Shown in pieces: positions 33,813 to 44,568 of a DNA stretch of 64,000 bases. Position numbers and translations under genes: made by a program. Every line of letters begins with the position of its first letter. Positions within the stretch are counted from its first letter, which is position 1. Origin of the DNA: Eublepharis macularius (Eukaryota; Chordata; Lepidosauria; Squamata; Eublepharidae); the NCBI RefSeq assembly GCF_028583425.1, contig NC_072795.1:4611001-4675000 (forward strand). The letters are read 5' to 3'. The notes beneath the pieces are model-generated. The model had not been told where the DNA came from, did not search any database, and saw only the letters and a list, made by a program, of their open reading frames with translations.

Positions 33813-34289
33813 ACACAGTCCCTTATTTTTGTATCATTCACACATCCTTTATGTTCAAGAATCCATTTCCCACAATCTTCCACCCTGGAGGATAATGTTC
33901 AATGGAGTTACACAAGGATACCCCAGAGTTCCTCTTTTAATTCAAGAAAGGGAGCTGCTTCTATAACAGCAGCAAACCAAGGCAGGATTAGAAGAATGGA
34001 GAAGACCATCTTACTTGCAGGACCTATGCCCAAAATTGAACCCTCCCACCTCAATTTTGTCCCTCGCTTTACAGTTTCCTACTACTATGGGGAGGGGTCA
34101 GAACTAAGTTTCTTTGTAAATGGGGTATGCTGCTGTGTGCCGTAACCTCCCCCTCCCTTTAGCCCTTTAAAGGGCTTTCCCCCCTTTCCCTGCTAACATC
34201 TGCTGTAGCATTACAATGTGGATCAGTACTGAAAAAGGAAATTAGGGGAAAGAGGGGTCATCCAGAGACATGGGGGCCAGCAGATTTTC

Positions 34290-34605
34290 CATAATAGTAA
34301 TAGTAATAGTAATAGTAATAGTAATAGTAATAGTAATAGTAATAGTAATAGTAATAGTAATAGTAATAGTAATAGTAATAGTAATAGTAAACTGTTCTTA
34401 TACACTGCTCTTCTAGACAGATTAGTGCCTCACTGAGAGCAGTGAACTAGTTAGTGTTATTATTATCCCCACAATACAGCTGGGGAGCTGGGGCTGAGAA
34501 GAATGGCTGACCCAAGGCCACCTGCTGAGCTCATGGCAGGAGTGGGATTCGAACCAGCAGAGTGCTGATTCGCAGCTGAACCACTTAACCACTATGCTAA
34601 AGCCT
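34290..34605 (-). mobile_element. tRNA-derived SINE with hexanucleotide microsatellite tail
   Basis: On the minus strand: TTTAGCATAGTGGTTAAGTG and TGGTTCGAATCCCAC (A and B boxes), body GGTGGCCTTGGGTCAGCC, and a tail grown into about 97 bp of the six-base repeat TAGTAA (34292-34389). The polyleucine frame here is an artefact. Confidence 0.75.
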
Positions 34606-34814
34606 ATGCTTATTGCATATTCATGGAAGGAAGGGAAGGAGTGTGGGGGTGGGGGACAGCACAGCAACCAAGCAAAGGGAACAGATTGTATGGACACAAT
34701 TCATGCCCTATCCTGTGCCTCTTGCTACTGCCGCTGTGACAAGGCACATTTCCATGCCACACTGTGGATGCAGGCATCATTCACTGACATGTTTAATAGC
34801 ATCCAGTTTGTTAC

Positions 34815-34957
34815 CTTGCATGGGCGTGTTCCTGCACCGCCTTCTTCCACCCAGATTCCGGGTTAGGATCGAGGTGTTTGTCCTGCTTTAGACTCCAGGC
34901 GTCTCTTGGTTTTGCCGCACACATCTGCTCCCGAAAGGCCTCTTTCCAATAATCCAT
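34815..34957 (-). CDS. RTP-family gene A, exon 1
   Basis: The minus strand reads MDYWKEAFREQMCAAKPRDA and ends GWKKAVQEHAHA, then AG/GTAACA. This is the typical RTP N-terminus (W..F...I/M..AKP...W.L..D). It leaves in phase 2 and joins exon 2 as Ser-Phe-Val-Cys. In genes B and the orphan exon the protein starts five codons earlier with MKTLN. Here that codon is GTG (GTG AAG AAG CTG AAC), so the in-frame ATG before GAT is chosen as start. The intron to exon 2 is 1.84 kb. Confidence 0.85.
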
Positions 34958-35352
34958 GTTCAGCTTCTTCACGCTCCGCCTTGTGTATTATTTGATTTTT
35001 CCAAAGCCGGTATGAGAACGCCGGCGAGATGAAGTTTCTTGCTGCCAACCGCTGCTACCTTCTCAGGAAAGCAAAGGATTTGCTCTTTGTTCTCTGTCCT
35101 TTCGGAAGCAAGCCAAGCCAAGCCCCAACATGAGAAACGAAAGTGATTCTTCCCGGCTTGCTGAAACAGATTCCCGCAAGGAATGACACAACAGCTCATT
35201 AGACACAGAGACTGTATAAAAGCCACAATGGAAAAAGCCAGGGTGCAAAATATTGCAAAAAAAATATTAAATATTAAAGACACTTGAGAAGAATGTTTCT
35301 AATGGCTCCTTGCGGGCATAAAATATGTGTCTGCCACGGAAAAAGCCACACG

Positions 35353-35566
35353 TAGGGTTGCCAATCTCCAGGAAGGGCCTGGAGTTCTCCCTGAACCTGA
35401 TCTCCAGACTACAAAAATCAGTTCCTGAGGAGGAAATGGCTGCTTTGGAGGGTAGACTATGGCACAATGCCCCACTGAGGTCCCTCTCTTTCCCACACCC
35501 TCCACTCCCCTATGCTCCATGCCCAAATCTCCAAGAATTTTGCAACCCAGAGTTGGCAACTCTAGT
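35353..35566. mobile_element. GTTGCCAA-type 210-bp TIR element
   Basis: TAGGGTTGCCAATCTCCAGG at the left and AGAGTTGGCAACTCTA at the right. The interior GGAGGAAATGGCTGCTTTGG is shared with its relatives. No clean duplication was found for this copy. Confidence 0.65.
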
Positions 35567-35569
35567 TGA

Positions 35570-35787
35570 GAATAGCAAAGAGTCCTGTAGCACCTTTAAG
35601 ACTAACCAACTTTATTGTAGCATAAGCTTTTGTGAACCACATCTCTCTTTGTCAATGATGCATGGAGAGAACTGTGGTTCTCGAAAGCTTATGCTACAAT
35701 AAAGTTGGTTAGTCTTAAAGGTGCTACTGGACTCTTTGCTATTTTGCTACTGAAGACTAACACGGCTAACTCCTCTGGATCTAGTCG
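35570..35787. repeat. Palindromic interspersed repeat
   Basis: AGAGTCCTGTAGCACCTTTA and TAAAGGTGCTACTGGACTCT arms, both with CATAAGCTTT / AAAGCTTATG, and the right end ACGGCTAACTCCTCTGGATC. Directly abuts the preceding TIR element. Confidence 0.7.
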
Positions 35788-36634
35788 AGAACGGCATTTT
35801 GCCACACACACAATTTGCTCCACTTACTGCTGCTGGCCTCCAATTCTCCCTATTGCAACTGAAGAAACCGTCCCCGTCCCCCCCACTCCAGAACTGCCCC
35901 CTTCATTTCTCCTCACTTACACTGTTGAACCGCCTTGTAAATCCTACAGCATAGCTCAGCAGGGATAGGGGGGAAAGACCTTTAAAGGGCTGACAAGAGA
36001 TGAACGGCATGCAGCCAAGAGCTGCCCGATGCCATTTTGAAAGCAGAGTGTTGGGAAAAACTTTTATTACCTCTGTTGCCAACTACAAGGTCCTCTTTCT
36101 CTCCTTGTCTGAATAATTAATCAAGGCTTCAAACTTGGTCATCTTAGAAGCAGAGAAGGTTTATTATGAGAAGCTCTCAGATAAGCCTGATGCCCGTGCT
36201 ATTACTGCATGCCAACAAACTGGCAGCACCTACATTTATACCGTCACACAGGCACGATGCGAGTAAACAACCTTCGTGACCAGTACAAGGGTTTATTACA
36301 AGAATACATAAACAATCAGATGAATGTCACATGCTGTTTGGAACATGATAGATTGACAGGTCAAGATTATGTTTCCTTTCAGGTCATGTAACATAAAGTA
36401 TCAGAAAGGCTCCTTGGTTATCTCTGTATTACTGAAGAACATCCCCGAGGCTGAGAACAGGGCAAGAAGGAAACATACGTAGCCCTCATTTGTTCTCAGA
36501 GTGCAAACTGACTGTGCACAGCAAGGCTTTTTGTGTTATTACAACCAAAACACAGGATGGAAAGAGGGGTGATAAGCACACAGGGAGAAAAGTTCTTTAG
36601 TCAATGTAGACCATGCATCTAAAAAACAATAGGG

Positions 36635-37189
36635 CAGGGGGGGCCAAACTTCCTTAATATAAGAGCCTCATAGAATAAACGCTACGTCAGATGTTTGAGA
36701 GCTGCAAGACATGATGCATTGAAATGACTTCAGATGAAGAAGCAGGTTTGGGGGGAGGGGTGTCCTGAAAGTGACGTCACAAGAAAGGGTGGGGTTTTAC
36801 TGCAGTATGCTAGAAGTGACATCATCGGAAGGGGTGGAGCTTGGAAAAAGCCATCACCTGACCTTTGACTTGGAAGTGACATCACAAAAGTGACATCACA
36901 TGCTTGCTGGGCTTCACCTCCAAAGTACCCAGATATTTTTCTGAGTCAGACCTGGCAACCCAAACATTTTTATTGAAAATATGAAAGACATGGAAAGAAA
37001 GAAAGAAGGAAGGAAAAAAGGAAAAGGGAGGGGAAAACATGGAAAGAAAGAAGGAAAGAAGGAAAGGGAAGAAAGGGAAATAAACTAAAATAAAATGTAT
37101 GGCCATAGTGATACTCGGAGACCTCCGGGAGCCACACTATGTCTAGAAGAGCCACATGTGGCTACCGAGCCACAGTTTAGCCACCCCTG
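36635..37189. mobile_element. hAT-like element, GGTGGCCAAAC family, copy 2
   Basis: Ends CAGGGGGGGCCAAACTTCC and CAGTTTAGCCACCCCTG, with a perfect 8-bp duplication CAATAGGG (36627-36634, 37190-37197). 555 bp, same orientation and near-identical length to copy 1. Confidence 0.87.
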
Positions 37190-37381
37190 CAATAGGGCAT
37201 GCTAAAAATTCCCTCACACTGCCCTCTTTAAGTCCTGATTCATTTTGCATTGGGACTTTCTCACTTTTCCTAGCTTAAGGGATCAGCTCCTTGTCTGCCT
37301 GTGGAGCGTATCTAGCCAGGGACTGGTGATCCCATGGGCCCAGTCAGGGACTCCTACACCAGTAAACTCAAGGTCAGGCTA

Positions 37382-37924
37382 GGGATGCCAACTGGGTCAG
37401 GAAATTCCTGGAGACTGGAGGCAGAGCCTACCTAAGGAGAGTGGAGTCTGGGGAGGGAAGGGAGCTCAGCAGGAACATTTGTACTTCAAAGATACCATTT
37501 CCCCCAGTTTGGAGATTAGTTGTAATTCCAGGCGAACTCCAGATCCCACCTGGCAGAGGGCCCAGATAGGTGACCAAACCATTCTCACCCAGATGAACCA
37601 CCAAGATTTGCAGGTGTGAATGGAGCTTCAAGTACTGGCTGATATAAAGCTGTAGATGAATCTATGACATCCCCCGCCTTAGTTTCCAGTCCATTCAACG
37701 GGCCAGTAGACGGAGAGCTGGCTAGGATCTGAAAGGCGAGCGGTCCACCTGGCCCAAAAAACATTAAGATCGCTGGCCAATCTGGCCTGGAGAAAAGTCC
37801 TTGATACCATGTGGAAATGAACTTGATACTAGTTGTACTAATCTCACACTGTGTGATTCGCCTTGAGTCTCAGTGAGAAAGGTGGACTATAAATGGCATT
37901 AACTAACTAACGAATGAATAAATA
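37382..37924. repeat. Partial TIR element, unassigned stretch and LINE 3' tail
   Basis: 37382-37570 holds a diverged GTTGCCAA-type copy (AGGGATGCCAACTGGG, TTCCTGGAGACTGGAGG). 37795-37924 is a LINE 3' tail in plus orientation (GCCTTGAGTCTCAGTGAGAA, then AATGAATAAAT). The part between is unassigned. Confidence 0.5.
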
Positions 37925-38038
37925 TGCTGTAGCAGGAAGCCAGATCCACCCTTCCCCTACCCCTTCTCCCACACTATGGCAAATTGAGCGGTGTGGCACC
38001 AGAGCAAGGCATGGAGCACCTTTTCCCACTAACAAGCT

Positions 38039-38040
<2 letters not shown>

Positions 38041-38072
<32 letters not shown>
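38041..38072. repeat. (CT)n microsatellite
   Basis: Sixteen CT dinucleotides, perfect. Confidence 0.95.
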
Positions 38073-38074
<2 letters not shown>

Positions 38075-38224
38075 GCCCCCACCCCACCCCGCTTTCCTGG
38101 CTGGTGGGGAGGAATGCGCCTCCTGGTGTGCGTTCCAGTGCACTGCAGCAGCCCAATTTGGGCAGCAGTAAGCAGGAAATCATTTGGGGCAATGTGGACA
38201 TTGCCACACCAGGTCGATTCCAGC

Positions 38225-39245
38225 AAAATATAAGCCAATAATATTGTGCTCGCCATTCAGATTACAAGCAGATTCTCAATTTCATTCAAGACATGGTCAG
38301 TTCAAAGCAGGGTGTTGTGCTTATGTACAGGCTGGGTCCTATGTCAATTGATGGAACGAGGGAGCAGATTTCATAGGGGAAATGCAATCTGCTTATACCA
38401 GGCAACACGTCCTTGGGCAAGTTTTTTAAAAACAAAAGCAGGTTCCTTTTGCAAGAAAGCCACCGTTCTGTACATGCACAGATACCTTAGGGTTTTTTTT
38501 TTTAATTTCCTTGCTCCCAAGGCAGTCCACACATCTTTAGAGACAGGCAGATCAAGGTGCCAAAATTTTTGAAAACCGAGATTGGTAATGCTACTTTTTC
38601 CAGTCCAACTCATTTTTACAGTCATTACATTTCTGGCTCCAGAGCTGTCAATTCATTACCTTGCATGGGCTTGATCCTGCATCCAGGGCTAAAGTGAGTG
38701 AAATCAAGCTGCTGATCCATCTTCAGGTTCCAGACATCATTTGGTTTCCCCTCTTGGATCTGCTCCAGAAAGACCCTTCGCCAGTCATTTATGTTCAGCG
38801 TCTTCATGTTCCCTTCTGGGCTGCTCTTGCCTAACCTGCTAATAAAGAGTACCTGGTTGTTCAGAGGCTGCTGTTGGGATGAGGAGAACTAATGGATGAA
38901 GTTTGTTCCTCCCATCCAGGAAGGTGAAAGACCTCTTTTATTGCCCACCCTCCCACAAACAGCCAAACAGGAGTCAAAAATGCTGAGAAATGAAAGAGAA
39001 TTTGCTTTTGACTTGATTAGTCAAAAGGCCACAAAACAGAGAATTTCTTTAAAAGACCTAGAAGTTTGACATTCAAAGCAAACATTGAGTTAAGAAAACA
39101 TTGTACATGCTAGTTTTCTGCATTCAAGAAGGATTTTTTACTTCTATGACCCCTGCCTAATGCACTGATCAATATTACTTTCGAGTTGCCATAAACAGGC
39201 CTCTAGAAAGGCAAAATATACATTCTCTAAAGAAAAAACAATGAA
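38225..39245. repeat. Segmental duplication, copy 1 (around orphan RTP exon)
   Basis: This stretch matches 56865-57970 in the same orientation, both inside and outside the RTP exon. Examples are CAACACGTCCTTGGGCA against CAATACGTCCTTGGGCA, and the shared GAGTACCTGGTTGTTCAGAG upstream of the start codon. It ends near a shared GAGTTGCC block. The matching flanks show that a genomic segment was duplicated, not a spliced transcript. Confidence 0.8.
38660..38807 (-). pseudogene. Orphan RTP first exon with a 13-nt deletion
   Basis: The minus strand reads MKTLNINDWRRVFLEQIQEG then KPNDVWNLKMDQQLDF, clearly a relative of exon 1 of gene B. Compared with gene B, 13 nt are missing after GGATG (where B encodes WVQVLQ). 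The exon is therefore 148 nt rather than 161 and leaves in the wrong phase. The donor GTAAT is still present. No second exon with the CxxC domain is found between it and gene A. It is best read as the remnant of a duplicated RTP gene. It sits inside a longer duplicated segment (38225-39245 matching 56865-57970). Confidence 0.85.
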
Positions 39246-39289
39246 TTTTAAAACCAAAACCAGCAAATAAATAGAAAAGTTTCAAAGGG

Positions 39290-40110
39290 AAGTGCTTAAG
39301 AGACAGTTTTGTCCTTTTAGCTTCTAGGGAGAATTCAGACTTGATTTGGTCTAATACCCACTTATTTGTGTTTTTGGCCGTCCATGGTACCCGCAAACCT
39401 CTCCTCCAGCACCACATTTCAAATGAATCAATTTTCTTCCTGCTTTCTTCACTGTCTAGCTTTCACATCCATGCATGGCAATGGGGAATACCATAGTTTG
39501 GATTATCTTGATCTTGGTCCCCAGAGAGACAGACATCTTTATCTTTAAGGATCTTCTCTACTCCCTCACAGCTACTCTTCCAATCTTCTTCTGATTTCTT
39601 CACTGCAGTCTCCCTGTTGGTTGATGATTGAGCCAAGGAATAGAAAATCTTGGACAATTTCAATTTCCTCATTGTCATCTTTAAAATTTTGTAATGCCTC
39701 AGTAGTCATTATTTCTTGATGTTCTACTGTAATCCTGCTTTAGCGCTTTCTCCTTTAACCTTCATCCGTAGTTGTTTCAAGTCACTATTTTCTGTCAGTA
39801 ATGTGGTGTCATCTGCATATTTCAAATGGTTAATTTTCCTTCCTCCAATTTTTACTCCAGCTTCTTCTAGACCTAATCCAGCTATCCTTATTATATGCTC
39901 TGCATAGAGGTTCCAACCTCAGATGTTGTGCTCCTCCCATTCTTTTAACACTATCCACAGTTTTTCATGATCCACACAGTCAAAAGCTTTGCTTTAATCT
40001 ACAAAACACAGGCTGATTTTCTTCTGAAATTCCCTGGTGCGTTCCAATAGCCATCGTAAATTTGCGATGTGATCTCTGGTGCCCCTCCCAATGCTTGTTC
40101 AAAAGATTCC
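39290..40110 (-). mobile_element. BovB (RTE-clade) LINE fragment
   Basis: Read on the minus strand, pieces of a BovB reverse transcriptase are plain. KAFDCVDHEKLWIVLKE lies near 39990-39940. HLKYADDTTLLTENSDLKQL contains the YADD catalytic box (about 39806-39820). SFEMWCWRRGLRVPWTAKNT lies near 39360-39420. It is 5'-truncated with several frame breaks and therefore inactive. BovB is well known for horizontal transfer between squamates, ruminants and others. Confidence 0.8.
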
Positions 40111-40584
40111 GTGCTACATTCCTTTGTGGCATAATACACAAAAACATAACAGAGATGTAGCATTTTTGCACACTTGAAATATTTGAAGATTATTTTCCTT
40201 ACATGAGCAAAAAGAATCCCTTATTATGATTCCAGTCTGGTAGCACCAACACAGCCAATAGCTGTCCATCATGGGGCTACAGGGGTCATCTCACCAAACA
40301 TTGTTAACGGTTCCTAGGGCTTCAGACCCAACAATCAATTCTGTGTGATATGAAGGTCAGGTTGATGGTGGGATGGAAGTTACTGAAGGCCTAGTGAAAT
40401 TCCTCCCGTGTTTCCAGATGATGAAAATGTCATCAATAAATCTCAAGTACAGAAAGAGTGAGAGCTGATGTGGTTGCTGAGAAAGCACAGTTCCAAGTCA
40501 GCCATGAATTTGTTGGTATATTGTGGTGTCACGCGAGTGCCCATTGCTGTGATTTGAAGGAATAAATTTTCACCAAATCTGGAG

Positions 40585-40588
40585 TAAT

Positions 40589-40643
<55 letters not shown>

Positions 40644-40945
40644 TTTTAATGCTATTTATAGTCTGCCTTTCTCGCTGGGACTCAAGGCAGATTATAATGA
40701 CATAACATTTGATTTATATACTGCCCTTCAGGACAACTTAACACCCACTCAAAGCAATTTACAAATTATGTCATTATTATCCCCACAACAATAATCCCCC
40801 TGTGAGGTGGGTGGGGTTGAGAGAGCTCAGAGAGAGCTGTGACTGACCCAAGGTCACCTGGCTGGCTTCAAGTAGAGGCGTGGGGAATCAAACCTGGCTC
40901 TCCAGATCAGAATTCTGCCGCTCTTAACCACTGCACCACTACATA
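40585..40945 (-). mobile_element. (TTTA)n LINE tail followed by tRNA-derived SINE
   Basis: About 55 bp of TTTA repeat plus TAGTCTGCCTTTCTCGCTG is an antisense LINE 3' tail. From 40698 a SINE of the 5355 family follows, with its head at 40945 on the minus strand (GTGCAGTGGTTAAGAGCGGC). A further LINE-tail piece follows at 40945-41065, suggesting the SINE inserted into the LINE tail. Confidence 0.7.
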
Positions 40946-41065
40946 GTGTGAGATTAGTACAACCAGTAGCAAGGACATTTCCATACAGTGTCAAGGACAT
41001 TTCCATAAACAATTCCATAGGGTCAATAAATATGAGTTTACAAGGACATAGCATTAGCAAGGATC

Positions 41066-41150
41066 CAATCCTATGCAGAGTTACTCCAGTCTAAGTCCTT
41101 TGACTTCAATGGGCTTAGACTGGTGTAACTCTGCTTAGGATTGCACTGCT
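41066..41150. repeat. Short foldback repeat
   Basis: CAATCCTATGCAGAGTTACT and AGTCTAAG are mirrored by CTTAGACT and AACTCTGCTTAGGATTGC. About 85 bp. Confidence 0.65.
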
Positions 41151-41756
41151 AATATCCATGGTGGCCAAAATAGCATTATCTGGAATATTGTCAACTGATT
41201 GTACTTTTCTCAGGAACACTGCAGTGTCTTGCACATAGCTGAGAGCACTGATGGTATCACACCTGAGAATGGAGTTAGGGTACCACTGTACCTTCGCATC
41301 CCAACATCTTCCTTTGCTACACCTCTCCCATCCAATCAAGCTGCCTTGTTCCTTTGCATCCTGATGCCCTCCCTTGAAACATCCCTCTCATCTTTGGCTG
41401 GGATATAAATCAGCCTAAATGTTATCTCAAACATGAGAACGATGACTTGCCAAAAATGATGTTTAGTCCTACCTCCTGGTCTCTGGGAGTCCTCTGCCCA
41501 GAGTGTTGTTCCCTCCCTTCTTTCCTTTTCTCTCTTTTCTCTCCTCTGCTTGTTTTTCTAATGTGAACCAGGAGATGCCGCTGTTGCATTCTGGAGAACG
41601 CCAGCAAATGAGCTTGCTTTTATTTCAATGAATTGTCTTGAGCATTTAACACCACCAGCACTCCTGTTGTGCTCCAAGTTTTCTTTCTCCCTTCATTTGT
41701 TTCTCCGCTTCTGGAAAGCACCAGTCTGAGGCAGAGAGTAACTGATCTGAATGGTT

Positions 41757-42008
41757 GTCTCTGAGCAGAACCACAAGTGACAAAAGGCACCGCACCGATT
41801 GGACACTTGTCAACTTCCCTCAAGTTTTGATGGGAAATGTAGGCGTCCTAGTCTTGCAGCTTGGCTCTCCAACTGCCGTCCAACAGACTTTTCAACTGTC
41901 ACTTGTCCAACATTCCGCCAAGCTGCCTACATTTCCCATCAAAACTTGAGGGAAGCTGACAAGTGTCCAATCTGTGCCTTTTGTCACTTGTGGTTCTGCT
42001 CTCTGATT
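41757..42008. mobile_element. Foldback MITE with long inverted arms
   Basis: GAGCAGAACCACAAGTGACA and TGTCACTTGTGGTTCTGCTC are the ends. The arms also mirror TCCCTCAAGTTTTGATGGGA / TCCCATCAAAACTTGAGGGA. Nearly perfect hairpin, about 250 bp. Confidence 0.75.
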
Positions 42009-42419
42009 TACCTCATAGAGCTGGAGAGCAGTCTTTAGGAAAGCAGTGTTCTTACTCCTGCTACAGGAGGTTTTTCCCCCCTCAAGAAAGGGGATTTCAA
42101 TGTCTCAGAGTGGTGAAAAACTGGGGAATGCTATTTAGGGCAATTCTACCCAGAGTTACTCCAGTCTAAGCCCATTGGGAACCCAACTGTTCCCAAACGG
42201 CACATTCAGGAAGTTCGTGCCCCCCTTCCTTTCCAATCCTCATCAAACTACCATAGAAGAAATAACGTGCATACCTAACAAAATGATACAATAAACCTTA
42301 TCTTGATGTGAAACATGAGGTGTCCACACATCCAAAAGTGTGATGGGAGAGGGGGGAACATAGCAGGAGAGGGGGACATTCTATTTTTAAGAAGTGACAA
42401 AACAAAGCTGGTTTTATAT

Positions 42420-43100
42420 TTCTACTAGCGCCAGAGCCCGTTGTGAAAGGATACAATGAGCTCTAGCAGCAAGGGCTGGGCCACCCCACATCACAGCAAG
42501 CCAGGCCGCTGCGGGCTGCAGCAGGCTGGGCTGCCCCGCATCACAAGTGTGAGACATGGGCGGGGCAGGAGAAAACTGCCATGGCCAGTAGCTTCCGCAG
42601 AGCTCAGCTATACTCCAGCACCATCCCCCTCCTCCACTGCCCCCTCCCTGCTCGCAGATCAGCTGGGCAGGGAGAAAGCAGGTTTGCCCACCTTCTCCAT
42701 GCCCAGTTGAGCAGTGGGCGAGAGGATTCCACCGCTGCCCCCCCTTTCCTGCAGAACAGCTGGGCAGGGAGAAAGTGACGGTTCGCCTGCCTACTCCTGC
42801 CCAGCTGAGAAATTCCGAGGTAGCGGGAAGGCCTGGTGCCACGATGCCGGACCTTCCCACAGCCACGATGTGCCTTTCTGGGCCTCAGGAGGTGGTGGGG
42901 AGGCAAACTGTTTTATCTCCACTCACTTCTTATCCCCGCATTCTGTGCATGCGCAGGGATAAGAAATGAGTTGTCAGCAACATGGTTTGCCTTTTATGTT
43001 TTAGGATGATGTTTTAATTGTATAATCTGTGTTGTAAGCTGCCCTGAATCTGTTCGTGGGAAGGGTGGGGTATAAGTCAAATCAGATAAATAAATAAATC
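42420..43100 (+). repeat. GC-rich repeat ending in a LINE-type tail
   Basis: GC-rich sequence from TACTAGCGCCAGAGCCCGTT runs to a tail GTAAGCTGCCCTGAATCTG, GGGGTATAAGTC and AAATAAATAAATC. The tail is the LINE-type 3' end. The body is not placed in a family, and its long frames are not conserved. Confidence 0.45.
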
Positions 43101-43613
43101 TTGGCCCTCTCTGCACAAATGACTTGCTTTGTCAAACATGCAATCTGATTCCCCTTTCAAAAGTTTTGAAAAATTATCTGCTTGTGTAGCCCAGCAGAAC
43201 CCGGGATCCTCAGATCCCCGGCCAAAATTATCTTTTCCTACTGGATAATGGGGGATAGTTTCAAGTCAGTAAATGGCAGCGCCCCGAAATTGCTTTACAA
43301 AGCAACAAATTTGCTTTATCAGGAAAACACTCAAAATACAATAGTGTTCAAAGTAACACGCATTTATCCAAAACTCAACAACTCTACAACTACAGGTATA
43401 ACGTAATCATAATTGTTATGATTTTGTAACAATATTTGCAAAGACAAGAACTTCAGTGGCCTTCAGAGAGGGCACTCTAAACACAAATTATGTTCAGTAA
43501 TACAAAGTCCAAAATGTCCACTTAGAGAAGAAGCACAGCTTCTTCCCTTCCTGTTCTTGAGGCTTTCTGTCTCAGGCTTGGGCTTGCAAAGAAATCAGCA
43601 GTTCCCTGAGAGC

Positions 43614-43804
43614 CAAGCTACAAGTGAGGAATGACGCTTGCCTGGCAAGTGAACAGACGCACGTGTATTCCTCTCTGTTCACTTGCCATTCACTTGCTCT
43701 CCACTGGATCAAGTGGAGAGCAAGTGAACGGCCAGGGAGGAATACACGTAAGTCTGTTCACTTGCCAGGCAAGTGTCATTCCTCACTTGTAGCTTGGCTC
43801 TCAG
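43614..43804. mobile_element. Foldback MITE, GAGCCAAGCTA family
   Basis: GAGCCAAGCTACAAGTGAGG and CCTCACTTGTAGCTTGGCTC are the ends. The arms contain GGCAAGTGAACAGAC / GTCTGTTCACTTGCC. Near-perfect palindrome around CCACTGGATCAAGTGG. Confidence 0.8.
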
Positions 43805-43904
43805 TCAGGCTCTAGGCCTACTCATGCCTGCTGCAGGCTACAAACTGACTCATTCTGAGAGAAAGACTTTTAAACAATATCTAAAAGTTCCCTTAGTGAG
43901 GCTC

Positions 43905-44116
43905 TAGTAGGGTTTCCAGGTGCCCCCCTGGTATTGAGCAAACTCCCGGGGATTTGCCCCCTTGTCCGCTGATTGCTCAGCGATTGGCAGGAGGGGGCAA
44001 GCTCCCGGAGGTTGCCCGCCATTGGCAGGCATCTCACGAACGCACGCCATGTGAATGCTCCCAACTGGCGTGGTGACGTCACTTCCAGAAGTGACATCAT
44101 CACGCCAGCTCCAGGG
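43905..44116. repeat. GTTTCCAGGTGCCC / GACGTCACTTCC repeat
   Basis: It starts AGGGTTTCCAGGTGCC and ends GTGACGTCACTTCCAGAAGT, resembling partial copies near 27943-28100 and 30040-30190. Family not identified. Confidence 0.45.
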
Positions 44117-44501
44117 CATAGGCTCTAGGCCTTCTCTTGCCTGCTGCAGGCCAAACTGAGGAGAGGAGTTCTAAACTTTTAATAAAAACAAAATGTTTTA
44201 AGATAAAATGGCATGGGTAACACTTGGAAAACTTGTTTCCAACCCCACTCTAAGGCCACCTCTGCCAGTAGTGTTATGATGTAAAATAAATTTATGATTG
44301 CACTGAAAGGCAGGCTAGATACGAACAAGACATTGCAGGATTTAAAATTATCAAGAGTTACGGATCCCTTCCTTTAACAGCTCTTCAGATAGTATGCATG
44401 TGACAATGTTAGAATTTCTGTGAAATTAGAAGAGCATCAGACAAACTGTCCTGGTTCGCCAACTCACTTAACTCTTATGTTTCCTTAGAAGACCAGTTAA
44501 T

Positions 44502-44502
<1 letters not shown>

Positions 44503-44566
<64 letters not shown>
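44503..44566. repeat. (CT)n microsatellite
   Basis: About 32 perfect CT units. Frames of alternating Arg-Glu across it are artefacts. Confidence 0.95.

Positions 44567-44568
<2 letters not shown>

Noticed and set aside
34223-34405. Polyleucine small membrane protein on the minus strand
   Set aside because: It is the TAGTAA hexanucleotide repeat read in one frame.
36050-36542. A possible solo LTR
   Set aside because: The ends and composition are loosely LTR-like, but no flanking duplication or second copy is visible, so no family is claimed.
38041-44566. CRISPR-like or other regularly spaced repeats
   Set aside because: All short-period repeats here are simple microsatellites or interspersed retroposons. 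This is animal DNA and no spaced array exists.
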